Of a stretch of 64,000 bases of DNA, positions 16,078 to 28,612 are shown piece after piece (positions within the stretch are counted from its first letter, which is position 1; each line of letters opens with the position of its first letter). A program made the translations under genes and the position numbers. The notes below the pieces were generated by a model. It ran no database searches. It saw nothing but the letters and a program-made list of their open reading frames with translations, and had not been told where the DNA came from. Source of the DNA: Halobellus captivus (GTDB lineage: Archaea; Halobacteriota; Halobacteria; Halobacteriales; Haloferacaceae); the NCBI RefSeq assembly GCF_007655485.1, contig NZ_VJXQ01000003.1:179742-243741 (forward strand), written 5' to 3'.

Positions 16078-16220
16078 CGTGACGTAAGTCCTGCCCCGCG
16101 TCGTGCAGCGGTTGTTCGGCACGGCGACGCGGGTCGATACGTGATGACGATGCCACGGGCGAGGCCGTCGTCGCGAGTCGCAAGCGTGTGCCGACTGTTT
16201 GCCTCATACGTTACCGGTAG
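16078..16220 (+). ncRNA. Candidate structured small RNA
   Basis: Downstream of the orphan promoter is a non-coding stretch with a strong hairpin. Arm CCCGCGTCGTGC (16095-16106) pairs with GCACGGCGACGCGGG (16119-16133), allowing a small bulge. A perfect C-box-like GTGATGA follows at 16141-16147. I see no clear D box or complete H/ACA layout, so the class cannot be assigned. The 3' end is a guess. It lies between the CBS gene and the 3' end of uvrC; transcription is inferred only from the promoter-like site. Confidence 0.3.
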
Positions 16221-16241
16221 CGATGCATCGGTCCGCGTCGC

Positions 16242-17975
16242 TCACAACCGCTCGCATATCGTCTGCGCCGTCCCCTCGCCGACGCCGGGGACGTCGGTCA
16301 GGTCCGCGGTCGACGCCTTCCGGACGTTCTCGACGCTTCCGAACCGTCGGAGGAGGGCGGTTCGGGTCTTCTCGCCGACGCCGGGGACGTCGTCGAGGAC
16401 CGTCCGGACGTCGTCGCGGAGCGTCTGGTGGTACTGGACGGCGAAGCGGTGTGCCTCGTCGCGGACGCGCTGGAGGACGTGCAACGCGGGGTCATCGCGC
16501 TTCCAGTCGCGGACGCCGGTAGGGGTGATGACGAGCTCTCGCTCCTTCGCGAGCGCGACGACCGGGACGTCCCAGCCGGTCTCCGCGAGCGCGTCCTGCG
16601 CCGCCCCCAGCTGTCCCTCGCCGCCGTCGATGAGCAGCAGGTCCGGATCGGGTCTGTCGTCGCGGCCCTCGACCGCGCGTTCGGCGCGCCAACGGACGAG
16701 GTCGCGCATCCGCGCGTAGTCGTCGTTGCCGTCGTCGAGCCGCTTGCGGCGGTAGTCGGACTTCGCGGCGGAACCGTCGACGAAACAGACGTTGCTGCCG
16801 ACGACGGCCGTCCCCCCGGCGTGGCTCACGTCGAACCCCTCGATTCTGGAGACCGACGACACTCCGAGCGCGTCCGCAAGCTTCCCGAGACCGTCTCCTC
16901 GGTCCGGGCCGCTACGGGCGTTCTTGAGCGCGAGCTCGACGAGCTTCGACTCCCGTCCGGCACCGGGAACCCGGACGTCGACGCCCTCGGTGTTCAGCCA
17001 CGCGGTGACGTCAGAACCGTCCGGGCGTTCCGAGCAGAGGATCGCGTCCGGTAGCTCGCGTTCGGCGTAATACTGGGTGAGAAACGCCGTGAGCACCGCG
17101 GCCGAGCGCTCGCCGCCCTCGGGGGCGTCGAGATGGTGACGCGAGCGGTCGACGAGCTGTCCGCGCTCGCTGTGCAGCCGCGCGACTGTCGCCGCGTCTC
17201 CCTCGACTGCGACGCCGAGGACGTCGATCGCCCGCTCGTCTGTTCGCGTGGAGACGGCCTCCTCGCCCGCGCCGTGGAACGATTCGACAGCGTCGAGTCG
17301 ATCGCGGAGGTTCGCGGCCCGCTCGAACTGCTCGGACTCGGCCGCCTCGTCCATCGCCCGCCGGAGCGGATCCGCCAGTGCGCCGGTCTCCCCCTCGAAG
17401 AAACGGATGACCGACTCGACGTCCTCGCGGTACGCCTCGGTGTCGATCGCGCCGGTACAGGGAGCGGTGCACAGCCCCATCTCGTAGTCGAGACAGGGCC
17501 GATCGCGGTTCGCGTACTTGTGGTCCGAACACCCCCGGAGCCCGTACGTTTCCCGAAGGGCCTTCACTACGACGTCGACGCGGCCCTTGTCTGTGAACGG
17601 GCCGAACACCGTCGCCCCCGGGTCGGGGTCACGAGTGACTTCGATCCTCGGGATCGGATGCGCCGTGAGTTGGACGAGCGGATAGGACTTGTCGTCCTTC
17701 AACCGGACGTTGTACCGCGGCTGGTGGCGCTTGATCAGGTTCGCTTCGAGCAGCAGCGCTTGCGTCTCCGTGTCCGTGACCGCGATATCGATCGAGTCGG
17801 CACGCTCGACCATCTGGCCGATGCGCTCGCTGCGCGGATCGGCGTAGGAGCGGACGCGGTCCCGGATGTCGACGGCCTTGCCGACGTAGACCACGTCGTC
17901 GCCGTCGAGGAACTGATAGACCCCGGGATCGGACGGTAACTCCGCGGCCCGGTCGCGAAGTTCGCTGCGTTCCAT
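16242..17975 (-). CDS. uvrC: Excinuclease ABC subunit C
   Basis: A 577-aa nucleotide-excision-repair endonuclease that, with UvrA and UvrB, cuts on both sides of bulky lesions. Domains in order: GIY-YIG nuclease (about residues 12-90, [20 protein letters not shown]), a Cys-containing segment ([18 protein letters not shown] region), a UVR motif near residue 200, the RNase H-like nuclease with [14 protein letters not shown] and [10 protein letters not shown], and two helix-hairpin-helix motifs at the C-terminus ([20 protein letters not shown]). The start [10 protein letters not shown] is used; the 48 residues upstream are Arg/Ser-rich and unlike the family. Confidence 0.94.
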   Translation of the reverse strand: MERSELRDRAAELPSDPGVYQFLDGDDVVYVGKAVDIRDRVRSYADPRSERIGQMVERADSIDIAVTDTETQALLLEANLIKRHQPRYNVRLKDDKSYPLVQLTAHPIPRIEVTRDPDPGATVFGPFTDKGRVDVVVKALRETYGLRGCSDHKYANRDRPCLDYEMGLCTAPCTGAIDTEAYREDVESVIRFFEGETGALADPLRRAMDEAAESEQFERAANLRDRLDAVESFHGAGEEAVSTRTDERAIDVLGVAVEGDAATVARLHSERGQLVDRSRHHLDAPEGGERSAAVLTAFLTQYYAERELPDAILCSERPDGSDVTAWLNTEGVDVRVPGAGRESKLVELALKNARSGPDRGDGLGKLADALGVSSVSRIEGFDVSHAGGTAVVGSNVCFVDGSAAKSDYRRKRLDDGNDDYARMRDLVRWRAERAVEGRDDRPDPDLLLIDGGEGQLGAAQDALAETGWDVPVVALAKERELVITPTGVRDWKRDDPALHVLQRVRDEAHRFAVQYHQTLRDDVRTVLDDVPGVGEKTRTALLRRFGSVENVRKASTADLTDVPGVGEGTAQTICERL

Positions 17976-18103
17976 TACTTCGACGTAGCGGCGCGAGCGG
18001 CTTGAGCGTGACGCGACGAATCGCTCTCGTATTCTCTCACTCACGGAGAACCCCCTTGTAACAGGGACGGCAGCTACAAACCGTTCGATCGACGAGTTCA
18101 GGT

Positions 18104-18430
18104 ATGCACGATGACGCACCCGACGGAGGACACCCGGACGACGCAGACAGCGGAGACGACACCGACGAGACGGTTCGCTGCTGGCTCGTCGAACGCACCT
18201 ACACGGACCGGGGGCTCGTCGATACGGTGTACGCCACGCCGGATGGCTCGAAAGCGCACCGAAAGCAGGTCTCGACGACGATTATGCGTCAGCGCGGCGT
18301 CGGTACAACCGCCGCTGTCGACGTCGACGCCTCGGATCTCGAACCCGTCGATGACGGGGAAACGAGAGACCGTTACGCGAGCGAAGTCGAGCGAGTCCGC
18401 GAGCAGTACGGCCCCGACGACGAGGTGTGA
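18104..18430 (+). CDS. Conserved haloarchaeal hypothetical protein
   Basis: A 108-aa acidic protein. Residues 1-24 are disordered and Asp-rich. The core has a beta-rich look: [20 protein letters not shown], then a basic stretch [19 protein letters not shown] and an acidic end. No family with known function is recognised. It is divergent from uvrC with about 130 bases between the two starts. The reading frame and codon use look genuine. Confidence 0.65.
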   Translation: MHDDAPDGGHPDDADSGDDTDETVRCWLVERTYTDRGLVDTVYATPDGSKAHRKQVSTTIMRQRGVGTTAAVDVDASDLEPVDDGETRDRYASEVERVREQYGPDDEV

Positions 18431-18500
18431 GTTTCCGGTCGGTACGTTCGTTGATCGCACCGGTTCGACGCGGCATCCGAGTCTCAGCGCTGATTTTCTC

Positions 18501-18516
18501 ACCAAACGCTTTATGC
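18501..18516 (+). promoter_or_regulatory. Promoter of the ABC transporter operon
   Basis: ACCAAACGCTTTATGC with the TATA-like GCTTTATG centred 27 bases before the ABC ATPase start codon, matching a leaderless transcript. Confidence 0.5.
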
Positions 18517-18538
18517 GCCGACCTGACAACCCTCGCCT

Positions 18539-19543
18539 ATGGCTGCTATCGAACTCGACGGAGTGACGAAGCGGTTCGAGGACGTCACCGCCGTCTCGAA
18601 CCTCTCGCTCACCGTTGAGGAGGGGGAAATATTCGGGTTCCTCGGCCCGAACGGGGCGGGGAAGTCGACGACCATCAATCTCCTGCTCGACTTCGTTCGC
18701 CCGACGTCCGGAACGGTGACGGTGCTCGGCAACGACGCGCGCGAAGAGAGCGTCGCGGTGCGGGATCGGACCGGCGTGCTTCCGGAGGGGTTCGACGTCT
18801 ACGATCGGCTGACCGGTCGCGCACACGTGGCGTTCGCGATCGACTCGAAGGAGGTCGACGCCGATCCCGACGCCGTCTTAGCGCGAGTCGGACTCGCCGA
18901 CGCCGCGGACCGACAGGCCGGTGGTTACTCGAAGGGGATGCGCCAGCGACTCGCGCTCGCGATGGCGCTCGTCGGCGAGCCCGACCTGCTGATCCTCGAC
19001 GAGCCCTCCTCGGGGCTCGATCCGGCCGGAGCGAAAGAGATGCGTGAAATCGTCCTCGAAGAGGCCGAACGGGGGACGACCGTCTTCTTCTCCAGTCACA
19101 TCCTCGAGCAGGTCGAGGCGGTCTGCGACCGCGTCGGGATCCTCCGAGCGGGGGAGCTCGTCGCGGTCGACTCCATCGACGGACTGCGAGCGGCCTCGGA
19201 CGCCGACGCGACGCTTCGGGTCACGGTCTCCGAGCGAGTCGACGACGGGGTCCTCGCGGCCGTCCGTGCGCTCGCGGGCGTTCAAACCGTCGAGCGCGAC
19301 GGCGACGACGCGCTCCGCGTGGCCTGCGACAGCGACGCCAAGACGCGAGTCGTCACGGAACTGGAGGATCGCGGCGTCAGCGTCACCGACTTCACCACCG
19401 AGGAGGCCTCGCTCGAAGATCTGTTCCTCGCGTACACCGAGCGCGACGAGGACGCGAATGCAGACGGTACAGGAGCCAGCGACGAGGAAACCGACGAAGC
19501 GGAGGCCCACGCCGCGGCCGAAGACACGGAGGTGCCGCGATGA
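18539..19543 (+). CDS. ABC transporter ATP-binding protein
   Basis: A 334-aa ATPase of the NatA/CcmA-like ABC-2 exporter group. Walker A GPNGAGKSTT is near residues 37-46, the signature loop reads GGYSKGMRQRLALAMAL, Walker B is LLILDEPSSGLDP, and the switch His is in SSHILEQ. Residues about 215-300 form the usual C-terminal domain of this group. The last 30 residues are an acidic, Glu/Asp/Ala tail. Its stop overlaps the permease start by four bases, so both subunits are coupled. Substrate unknown. Confidence 0.9.
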   Translation: MAAIELDGVTKRFEDVTAVSNLSLTVEEGEIFGFLGPNGAGKSTTINLLLDFVRPTSGTVTVLGNDAREESVAVRDRTGVLPEGFDVYDRLTGRAHVAFAIDSKEVDADPDAVLARVGLADAADRQAGGYSKGMRQRLALAMALVGEPDLLILDEPSSGLDPAGAKEMREIVLEEAERGTTVFFSSHILEQVEAVCDRVGILRAGELVAVDSIDGLRAASDADATLRVTVSERVDDGVLAAVRALAGVQTVERDGDDALRVACDSDAKTRVVTELEDRGVSVTDFTTEEASLEDLFLAYTERDEDANADGTGASDEETDEAEAHAAAEDTEVPR

Positions 19544-20460
19544 GCTGGCAGGCGGTCGCCAACAAGGAGTTCCGCGACGCTATCCGCTCGCGGTGGCTCC
19601 ACGGCTCGACGCTGTTTTTCGCGCTCTTCATCGGCGGTGCCGCGGCGCTGTTCTTCGGCGTCCTCCTGGGACCGGGCGCCCGACAGGTCTCGAACCTGTT
19701 CGGCTTCTTCGCCAACCTGGGCGTGTTCAGCTTCTCCTTCCCGGGACTGCTCGCGTTGGTGCTGGGTTTCATCGCGCTCTCGACGTCGCACGGATCGATC
19801 ACCGAAGAGCGCGAGAGCGGTTCGATCAAGCTGTTGCTCTCACTGCCGAACTCCCGGCTCGACGCCGTCCTCGGCAAGCTGGTCGGCCGCTCCGCGGTCG
19901 TCGTCGTCGCGCTGCTCGTCGGCTTCTTCGTGACGTTTCTCACGCTTCTGGCGACCGGGACGCGGCTGGAACTCGGGTCGTTCGTCCCGCACATCGCGCT
20001 CACCGCGCTCTTGGGGGTCGCGTTCGTCTCCATCGGATTGAGCCTCTCGGCGCTCGCCGACTCGAACCGCGAGGCGACGCTCGCGACGATGGGGCTGTAC
20101 CTGGTCTTCGCCGTTCTCTGGGGGTCGATCTCAGAGGGAATCCCCAAGCTCCTGAACTACACGGCCGAACAGGTCGGTATGGGCAGTCTCTCGGAGGTGC
20201 TGCGGGTGAAGATTGGGGTGTTCCTGAAATATCTGAATCCGCTGAAGACCTACGAGACGCTCGCGGCGCAGTTGTACTATCCCGCGGAACAAGCACGTCT
20301 CGTGAGCACCGCATTCGGTGAGCAAGCGGTCCTGACGCCGGTTCTGCAGGAGTCGATCCCGTTCTATTTCTCGGGGTGGTTCCTCTTTTTGATCCTCCTG
20401 GCGTGGATCGTCGTCCCCGTCGCCGTCGGATACTGGGCGTTCGAGCGCGCAGATCTGTGA
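19540..20460 (+). CDS. ABC-2 type transporter permease
   Basis: A 306-aa integral membrane protein with about six helices, of the NosY-like ABC-2 permease family. The N-terminus MSWQAVANKEFRDAIRSRW and the ERESGSIKLLLSLPNSR cytoplasmic motif are typical. Together with the upstream ATPase it forms an exporter or membrane-maintenance complex. The periplasm-facing part contains a loop near residues 195-245 with NPLKTYETLAAQLYYP. No nos genes are nearby, so a nitrous-oxide role is not supported. Confidence 0.88.
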   Translation: MSWQAVANKEFRDAIRSRWLHGSTLFFALFIGGAAALFFGVLLGPGARQVSNLFGFFANLGVFSFSFPGLLALVLGFIALSTSHGSITEERESGSIKLLLSLPNSRLDAVLGKLVGRSAVVVVALLVGFFVTFLTLLATGTRLELGSFVPHIALTALLGVAFVSIGLSLSALADSNREATLATMGLYLVFAVLWGSISEGIPKLLNYTAEQVGMGSLSEVLRVKIGVFLKYLNPLKTYETLAAQLYYPAEQARLVSTAFGEQAVLTPVLQESIPFYFSGWFLFLILLAWIVVPVAVGYWAFERADL

Positions 20461-20547
20461 GGACTCCAATTCCGTTACGGTCCGCTGGGCCGCCAGTTAT
20501 GTAGGCGGGAAATCGCGCTCGCGGTTCGCTTCGATTTTACTGTTGCG

Positions 20548-21435
20548 TTAGTCGTGTCCTCGTCTGCGACCGCGTTCGTGTCCTCGTCCGCGCCCTCGTC
20601 CGCGCCCTCGTCCGCGCCCTCGCTTGTCGTCTTTCTCCTCGTCGTCCTCGTCTTTCTCCTCGTCGTCCTCGTCGCTCGGTTCTGACGCGGGGTCCTCACA
20701 GCTCCCAGTCGCGATTCGGAGCGCATCCTCCAACGCGAGCGAGATGCGCTCTTCGCCCTCTGCGCCGGAGACGAACTCCCAGTCGGTGACGATCCCCTCA
20801 TAGTACTCGTCGTAGAGGTAAGCGGCCTCGTTGAACGCCGGAACCACCTCGATATCGAAGTCCTCGCCGAGGCCACCGAACGCACCGCCGTCGGTGCCGC
20901 TGCTGCCCCACGTCCAGTCGATCGTATGGTCCGCTTCCTCGATGTCCCAGTGGTCGTAGTTCGTCGAGGCGATCTCGCCGGTGTCTGGGTCTCGGTAGAG
21001 GTCGTCCTTGACGGTCCACTCGCCGCCCTCGGGGAGCCCGGAAATCTCGAACGTCACCGAACCGCCGTCGTCGGTTTCCACGTTCCCGTGGACGACGACG
21101 AGGCTCAGTTGCTCCGGCCCCTCATAGAGGAACGCGATGCTCGTCTGCGCTCGTTGCCACTCGGTAGTCCCTCCCGACGAGTACGACGGACCGTCACCGG
21201 TGACCGCTCCGTTCTCCTCGGAGACGTACTCCTCCGGAAGCGTGTACTCGTAGAAGGTTTCGACGGGCACCTCTCCCCGAATCGGTTCGATCGGAACGCA
21301 TTCGCCGTTCTGCTCGAGGACGTAGTCCGTGTCCTCCTCGCCGGTCACGCCCGTTCCGACGGCCCCGGCGGCAATTCCGGCACCGACGGCGGACAGCACG
21401 GTTCTACGGGTCAGCGCGGCGGTCTCTTTTTGCAT
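20548..21435 (-). CDS. Tat-exported hypothetical protein with RG-rich C-terminus
   Basis: A 295-aa secreted protein. A twin-arginine signal is clear at the N-terminus: LTRRTVLSAVGAGIAAGAVG (about residues 8-27). The mature part, about residues 35-230, is an acidic beta-rich domain with TVKDDLYRDPDTGE and EVVPAFNEAAYLYDEYYEG; no known family is recognised. The C-terminus changes to an acidic repeat (EEKDEDD units) and then a run of Arg-Gly pairs ending RRRGHD. The start MQKETAALTRR gives a standard Tat n-region. Confidence 0.8.
   Translation of the reverse strand: MQKETAALTRRTVLSAVGAGIAAGAVGTGVTGEEDTDYVLEQNGECVPIEPIRGEVPVETFYEYTLPEEYVSEENGAVTGDGPSYSSGGTTEWQRAQTSIAFLYEGPEQLSLVVVHGNVETDDGGSVTFEISGLPEGGEWTVKDDLYRDPDTGEIASTNYDHWDIEEADHTIDWTWGSSGTDGGAFGGLGEDFDIEVVPAFNEAAYLYDEYYEGIVTDWEFVSGAEGEERISLALEDALRIATGSCEDPASEPSDEDDEEKDEDDEEKDDKRGRGRGRGRGRGRGHERGRRRGHD
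20572..20684. repeat. Short in-gene repeats coding the acidic and RG tails
   Basis: Units around CCTCGTCCGCGC (about 12 bp) and TCTTTCTCCTCGTCGTCC-type units are repeated inside the 3' end of the Tat-exported protein gene. They code the EEKDEDD and (RG)n C-terminal stretch. Copy number could vary by slippage. Confidence 0.65.
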
Positions 21436-21702
21436 CGGTCGAAGATGGCGCTCCGACGAGTTTGTTACCAAGCGCTTACCACCGACAGCCGTTACAATCG
21501 CCCAAAGCGCGGTTAATCGGCGTTTGAAGTGGCTATCGAACGCGAAACTCTCTCTCTCAAGCGGCAGTAATGAACTGAAAAATACACCGCCGCTCAGAGC
21601 GCAGCCAACGGCAGTCGAGACGGCGATTCAACGAGCAGTTCGACCGACCGGAAGTCAGTACGGCCGTCAGTATGCAGACGTTTGCAACGATATGGTGTCA
21701 CC

Positions 21703-23883
<2,181 letters not shown>

Positions 23884-24020
23884 TTAGGTGCTTCGTCGGA
23901 CGCCGGGGACGTGTCAGGGGGACGGAGACGGAGACGTCGAACTCGGGTGTACGCCGTCGAGCGCCCGCAACGTCGGCGGAAACCCGTATCGCTTATCCCT
24001 GCGGACCGCAATCGCCGCGT

Positions 24021-25205
24021 ATGGAAGAGGACTTCCTTCTCCTCAACCCCGGTCCGGTGCCCATCACCGACGAGGTGTCGGCGGCGATGGACGAGCCGAT
24101 GGTTTCGCACCGGTCCGCGGCGTTCGAGGCGGTCTATGAGCGTGCACAGGACGGTCTCGACTACATCTTCGAGCAGTCGACGCTCGACGGGTCCTCGACG
24201 GCGACCGCCGGGGGCGGAACCTCGCTCATCCTCAACGGAACGGCTTCGATGGGAATGGAGGCGTCCGTCGCCAACCTCGTCGGGGACGGGGGACACGTCG
24301 TCGCGCTCGTCAACGGGAAGTTCGGCCGACGCTTCGCGCGGATCGCCGAGCGCTACGCCGACGTCACGCGCGTCGAGGTCCCGTGGGGCGAGTCGATCCC
24401 GCTGGAGGACGTCCACGCCGTCGTCACCGAGGAGACCGACGTCGTGACGATGGTCCACAACGAGACGAGCACGGGGCTGCTGAACCCCGTCGCTGGCGTC
24501 GGCGAGGTCGCCGAGGCGTACGACGCGCACTTCGTCGTCGACGGCGTCACCTCCATCGGCGGCGACGCCTTCGCGCTCGACGCGTGGAACGTCGACATCG
24601 CGATCACCGACTCCCAGAAGGCGCTCGCGGCCCCGCCCGGAATCAGCGCGATGTACGTCACGAGCGAGGTCGAGGAACACCTCGACGGCGAGTCCGCGCC
24701 GTTCTATCAGGACCTCGAATGGCACCTCCGGAAGGCCGGGGATCACCAAACGCCCTTTACCAGCGCCGTGCCGCTGTTCCGCGCGATGGCCGTCGCCGTC
24801 GAGGACATCGTCGAGGAGACGATGCCGACCCGGATCGCCCGGCACCGCCGACAGGCCGCCGCGTTCCGCGCTGGTTTCACGTCGATGGGACTGGACCTCT
24901 TCGCCGCGCCGACGGGCGAGACGGAGCTATCGAACACCGTCACGGCCGTGGCGCTGCCGGGGGACGTCTCCGGCGACGACGCCGACGCGTTCTTCGACGG
25001 CGTCGACGCGAGAAACGTCAGCATCTCCGGTGGGCAGGGTCACCTTGGAGGGACGATCTTCCGCGTGAGCAATATGGGCGGCCTGCCCGACGAGGCCGTC
25101 CTCCGCGGTGTCCGGACGGTCGGCGAAGCGATGGCCGACGCGGGCGTCGACGTCGACGTCGAGGCCGGTCTGGAGGCCGCCGAAGACGAACTCGACGCCG
25201 AGTGA
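24021..25205 (+). CDS. Class V aminotransferase (serine/alanine-glyoxylate type)
   Basis: A 394-aa PLP enzyme of the alanine-glyoxylate/serine-pyruvate aminotransferase family. The N-terminus LLNPGPVPITDEVSAAMDEP is typical, the cofactor Asp is in FVVDGVTSIGGD, and the PLP lysine is in ITDSQKALAAPPG. It probably moves amino groups between small amino acids and glyoxylate or pyruvate; the exact pair cannot be read from sequence. Start at MEEDFLLLNPG; the frame is open upstream but the extension is antisense-like to the ligA promoter region. Confidence 0.87.
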   Translation: MEEDFLLLNPGPVPITDEVSAAMDEPMVSHRSAAFEAVYERAQDGLDYIFEQSTLDGSSTATAGGGTSLILNGTASMGMEASVANLVGDGGHVVALVNGKFGRRFARIAERYADVTRVEVPWGESIPLEDVHAVVTEETDVVTMVHNETSTGLLNPVAGVGEVAEAYDAHFVVDGVTSIGGDAFALDAWNVDIAITDSQKALAAPPGISAMYVTSEVEEHLDGESAPFYQDLEWHLRKAGDHQTPFTSAVPLFRAMAVAVEDIVEETMPTRIARHRRQAAAFRAGFTSMGLDLFAAPTGETELSNTVTAVALPGDVSGDDADAFFDGVDARNVSISGGQGHLGGTIFRVSNMGGLPDEAVLRGVRTVGEAMADAGVDVDVEAGLEAAEDELDAE

Positions 25206-25331
25206 ACCACGGCGCGAGCGACTGACCCCGACTCTGCAGTTTCTCTTCTCCGCCGGACGTCTCGACCGAGAGCGTTGCGACCGCAGTGTCGCATCCGAGC
25301 GAGAAATGATATCACGTGTCGCCGCGGGCCG

Positions 25332-25349
25332 TAACCGCTGGTTATAAGT
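25332..25349 (+). promoter_or_regulatory. Promoter of the sulfhydrylase-metX operon
   Basis: TATA-like GGTTATAAG at 25340-25348, about 36 bases before the chosen ATG. Between it and the gene lies AATATGCGTATT, whose AATA/TATT ends are inverted and could be a small operator. Confidence 0.45.
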
Positions 25350-25379
25350 CTGCGAACGAATATGCGTATTATACATAGT

Positions 25380-26774
25380 ATGGTCGATGGCTTCCACACC
25401 CGGAGTCTGCACGCCGGTCAGGAGCCGGACGAGGCGACAGGCGCGCGAGCGCCGCCGATCTACCAGACGACTTCCTACGCTTTCGACGACGCCGACCACG
25501 CCGCCGATCTGTATGCGCTCGCGGCCGACGGCGACGTCTACTCGCGGATCTCGAACCCGACGACGCGGATTTTGGAGAACCGGCTCGCGGCGCTCGAAGG
25601 CGGCGTCGCGGCGGTCGCGACCGCGTCGGGGATGGCCGCGCTGGACTCGGCGACGAGCATTCTCGCGAGCGCGGGCGACAACGTCGTCGCCTCGTCGGAT
25701 ATGTACGGCGGGACGGCGACGTACCTCACGAAGATGGCGGCGCGCAGGGGCATCGACATCCGGGTCGTGGACACCCTCGACTACGATGAATACGGCGAGC
25801 AAATCGACGAGAACACCGCGTTCGTCCACGTCGAGACGATCGCGAACCCTTCGCTGAAGACCCCCGATTTCGAGCGCCTCGCCGAGGTCGCTCACGCCAA
25901 CGCCGCGCCGCTCGTCGTCGACAACACCTTCGCGACCCCCTACCTCTGTCGGCCGCTCGAACACGGCGCCGACATCGTCTGGGAGTCGACGACGAAGTGG
26001 ATTCACGGCTCGGGGACGACAATCGGCGGGATCCTCGTCGACGGCGGCACCTTCCCGTGGGAGCACGCCGACTACGACGAGCTTTCCGGAACGAACCCCG
26101 CGTTCGGCATCGACTTCGTCGAGCGCTACGGCGAGGCCGCGTTCGCGAACGCCGCCCGCCAGCGCGCGCTCCGGACGCTCGGCAACCAGCAGTCGCCCTT
26201 CGACGCGTGGCAGACGATCCAGGGGTTGGAGACGCTCCCGCTGCGGATGCAGCGACACTGCGAGAACGCCCGCGGGGTGGCGACATTCCTCGAAGCGCAC
26301 GACGACGTCGCCTGGGTGTCGTATCCGGGCTTTGCGGAACACCCGACACACGAGAACGCGTGTCGGTACCTGGGATCCGGAGACCGGAGCGCCGACACGG
26401 GCGACGGCGAGTTCGGCGGAATGGTCACGTTCGGTCTCGCGGCGGGCTTCGAGGCGGCCAAGCGGACCTGCGAGGAGACCCAACTCGCCTCGTTCCTCGC
26501 GAACATCGGCGACGCGAAGACGCTCATCATTCATCCGGCGTCGACGACGCACGCCCAACTTTCGGAAGACGAACAGCGCGCCGCGGGGCTCTCCCCCGAG
26601 ATGCTTCGCCTGTCGGTCGGCATTGAGGACGTCGACGACGTGATTTCCGACCTCGATCGGGCGATTCGAACGGCGAGCCGAAACGATTCGGAGGGGGAGA
26701 ATCGGAACGGTTCGGAAGCGGCGAACCGGTACAGTTCGGAATCAGACACCGAAAACGGGGCTGAGACACGATGA
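25380..26774 (+). CDS. O-acetylhomoserine sulfhydrylase (copy 1)
   Basis: A 464-aa PLP enzyme of the Cys/Met metabolism family that makes homocysteine from O-acetylhomoserine and sulfide. The N-terminus [20 protein letters not shown] is typical, and the PLP lysine is K206 in [15 protein letters not shown]. Compared with the second copy at 28613 it has an insertion around residue 340 ([11 protein letters not shown] region) and a polar 35-residue C-terminal tail of repeated NGSE/SSES-like units. It overlaps metX by four bases, so substrate-making and substrate-using enzymes are coupled. A start six codons upstream is possible. Confidence 0.92.
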   Translation: MVDGFHTRSLHAGQEPDEATGARAPPIYQTTSYAFDDADHAADLYALAADGDVYSRISNPTTRILENRLAALEGGVAAVATASGMAALDSATSILASAGDNVVASSDMYGGTATYLTKMAARRGIDIRVVDTLDYDEYGEQIDENTAFVHVETIANPSLKTPDFERLAEVAHANAAPLVVDNTFATPYLCRPLEHGADIVWESTTKWIHGSGTTIGGILVDGGTFPWEHADYDELSGTNPAFGIDFVERYGEAAFANAARQRALRTLGNQQSPFDAWQTIQGLETLPLRMQRHCENARGVATFLEAHDDVAWVSYPGFAEHPTHENACRYLGSGDRSADTGDGEFGGMVTFGLAAGFEAAKRTCEETQLASFLANIGDAKTLIIHPASTTHAQLSEDEQRAAGLSPEMLRLSVGIEDVDDVISDLDRAIRTASRNDSEGENRNGSEAANRYSSESDTENGAETR

Positions 26775-28021
26775 AGGCCGACAGCGGCACGGTCGAGATC
26801 GGTCGTTTCGACTTCGCCTGCGGCGACGAGATCGAGAACCTCGAGGTCGCCTACGAGACCTACGGCGAGTTCGACGGGGACAGCGCGGAGCAAAGCTCCG
26901 CCAGCGACCGGGCGCAGTCCGGGAGCAACGCGGTCCTCGTCTGTCACGCGCTCACCGGCAGCCAGAACGTCGCGGGCTACGGCTCCGAGACGGCCGGACA
27001 GGCCCGCGCGTGGTGGAACGACATCGTGGGACCGGGAAAAGCGATCGACACCAACGAGTACTACGTCGTCTGTGCGAACATCCCCGGATCGTGCTACGGG
27101 ACGACGGGTCCCGCCTCGGAGGACCCCGAGGGCGAGATCTACGGCACGGACTTCCCGCCGGTCACCGTCGGCGACTGGACGCGCGCGCAGCGACTCCTCC
27201 TCGACGAACTCGGCGTCGGCCGCCTCCACGCGGTCGTCGGCGGCAGCGTCGGCGGGATGAACGCGCTCGACTGGGCGAAGCGCTATCCGGACGACGTCCA
27301 TCGCGTCGTCTCCGTCGCATCGGCCGCTCGGCTCGACGCGCAGTGTCTGGCGCTCGACGCCATCGCGCGCCGATCGATCACGACCGATCCGAACTGGAAC
27401 GGCGGGAACTACTACGACCAAGAGAACCCACCGACCGACGGCCTCGCGCTCGCCCGCCAGATCGGCCACGTGATGTACCTCTCGAAGACCTCGATGGAGC
27501 AGAAGTTCGGCCGCCGGGCCGCCGGTCGCGACGCCCGCCGGGACTCGTTCCCCTCGGATCCCGCGGCGGCGTTCTTCCCGTACCGCGACGTCGAGTCGTA
27601 CCTCGACTACCAGGCCGAGAAGTTCGTCGACCGCTTCGACGCGAACTCGTATCTGTACCTCACCCGCGCGATGGACGACTACGACCTCGCGGAGGGCTAC
27701 GAGGACGACGCCCGCGCGCTCGCGGCCTACGAGGGCGAGGCGCTGTTGCTCTCTTTCACCGGCGACTGGCACTTCACCACCCAGCAGTCCGAATCGCTCG
27801 CGAGCGCGTTCCGCGCGAACGACGTCCCGGTGGCCCACCACGTCATCGAGTCGGACCACGGCCACGACGCCTTCCTCGTGGCACCGGAGAAGGTCGGCCC
27901 GCCGCTCCGGGACTTCATCGACGCGGGCGTCGAAGGACGCGCCGTTCACGACACCGACGACCCCGACCCCGACACCGGCAACGACTTCGCGCCCGTGCAC
28001 GCGTCCCTGTTCAGTCAGTGA
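26771..28021 (+). CDS. metX: Homoserine O-acetyltransferase
   Basis: A 416-aa alpha/beta-hydrolase-fold enzyme that acetylates L-homoserine with acetyl-CoA, the activating step for methionine synthesis. The nucleophile is S159 in [15 protein letters not shown]; the catalytic Asp is in [10 protein letters not shown] and the His in [10 protein letters not shown]. Typical motifs [16 protein letters not shown] and [10 protein letters not shown] are present. A polar insertion near residues 37-57 is unlike bacterial forms. Translationally coupled to the upstream sulfhydrylase. Confidence 0.93.
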   Translation: MKADSGTVEIGRFDFACGDEIENLEVAYETYGEFDGDSAEQSSASDRAQSGSNAVLVCHALTGSQNVAGYGSETAGQARAWWNDIVGPGKAIDTNEYYVVCANIPGSCYGTTGPASEDPEGEIYGTDFPPVTVGDWTRAQRLLLDELGVGRLHAVVGGSVGGMNALDWAKRYPDDVHRVVSVASAARLDAQCLALDAIARRSITTDPNWNGGNYYDQENPPTDGLALARQIGHVMYLSKTSMEQKFGRRAAGRDARRDSFPSDPAAAFFPYRDVESYLDYQAEKFVDRFDANSYLYLTRAMDDYDLAEGYEDDARALAAYEGEALLLSFTGDWHFTTQQSESLASAFRANDVPVAHHVIESDHGHDAFLVAPEKVGPPLRDFIDAGVEGRAVHDTDDPDPDTGNDFAPVHASLFSQ

Positions 28022-28097
28022 GGGCGTGCGTTCGTGCCGCTCCACGGAGAGCGCGCAAACCCGAACACACTTTTCGATCCGCCCCGTCCGCTGGCGT

Positions 28098-28514
28098 ATG
28101 TCTCCCGCCGACCTCCTGGCACGACTCGTCGGTCTCGCGGTCGCCATCGCGGGCGGCGCGCTCGCGTGGGTCAGCCTGTTCGCGCCGCTCGCGTTCCGCG
28201 ACGGTGCTCGCGGCGTCGATCTCCTCGCGTCGGGCGCGGTGGTGAGCGTCGCTTCCGCGGGCGCACTCGTCGGAGCGGTCTTCGTCCTCGGCGGCGTCGC
28301 CGTCCTCCTCGGGCGGGGGCGCTCGCTCGCTGTATCCGTCGGTGGCGTCGTCCTCGTCTGTGTCGTCGCGGTCCTCGCACTCGGTGTCGACGGCGCACTC
28401 GGACAACCCGTTGCGGCTGGCGGCGTCGGAAACGTCGGCATACTCGGCGTCGGCATCGTCGCGCTCGGACTGTTGTTCGCGGGCGCGTGGATCGGCGACC
28501 GATCGGTCCCCTGA
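28098..28514 (+). CDS. Small four-helix membrane protein of unknown function
   Basis: A 138-aa protein that is almost entirely hydrophobic, with about four membrane helices (residues 10-32, 45-70, 80-100 and 112-132) joined by short glycine-rich loops. No family is recognised and no catalytic residues stand out. It sits between metX and the second sulfhydrylase gene on the same strand, but nothing in it suggests a sulfur role. Confidence 0.6.
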   Translation: MSPADLLARLVGLAVAIAGGALAWVSLFAPLAFRDGARGVDLLASGAVVSVASAGALVGAVFVLGGVAVLLGRGRSLAVSVGGVVLVCVVAVLALGVDGALGQPVAAGGVGNVGILGVGIVALGLLFAGAWIGDRSVP

Positions 28515-28612
28515 GCGGCCCCTGTTCGAACGTTTCTGGATGTCCGTCGCAGATAGCGGCGGAATTTGCTCACGTCACGTCGGTTAGGCCGTTCCTCTGA
28601 GAAGGCCCGTGT

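Noticed and set aside
16010-16207. 65-codon minus-strand frame in the uvrC-CBS gap
   Set aside because: Arg-rich with no similarity; it overlaps the CBS promoter and the structured region.
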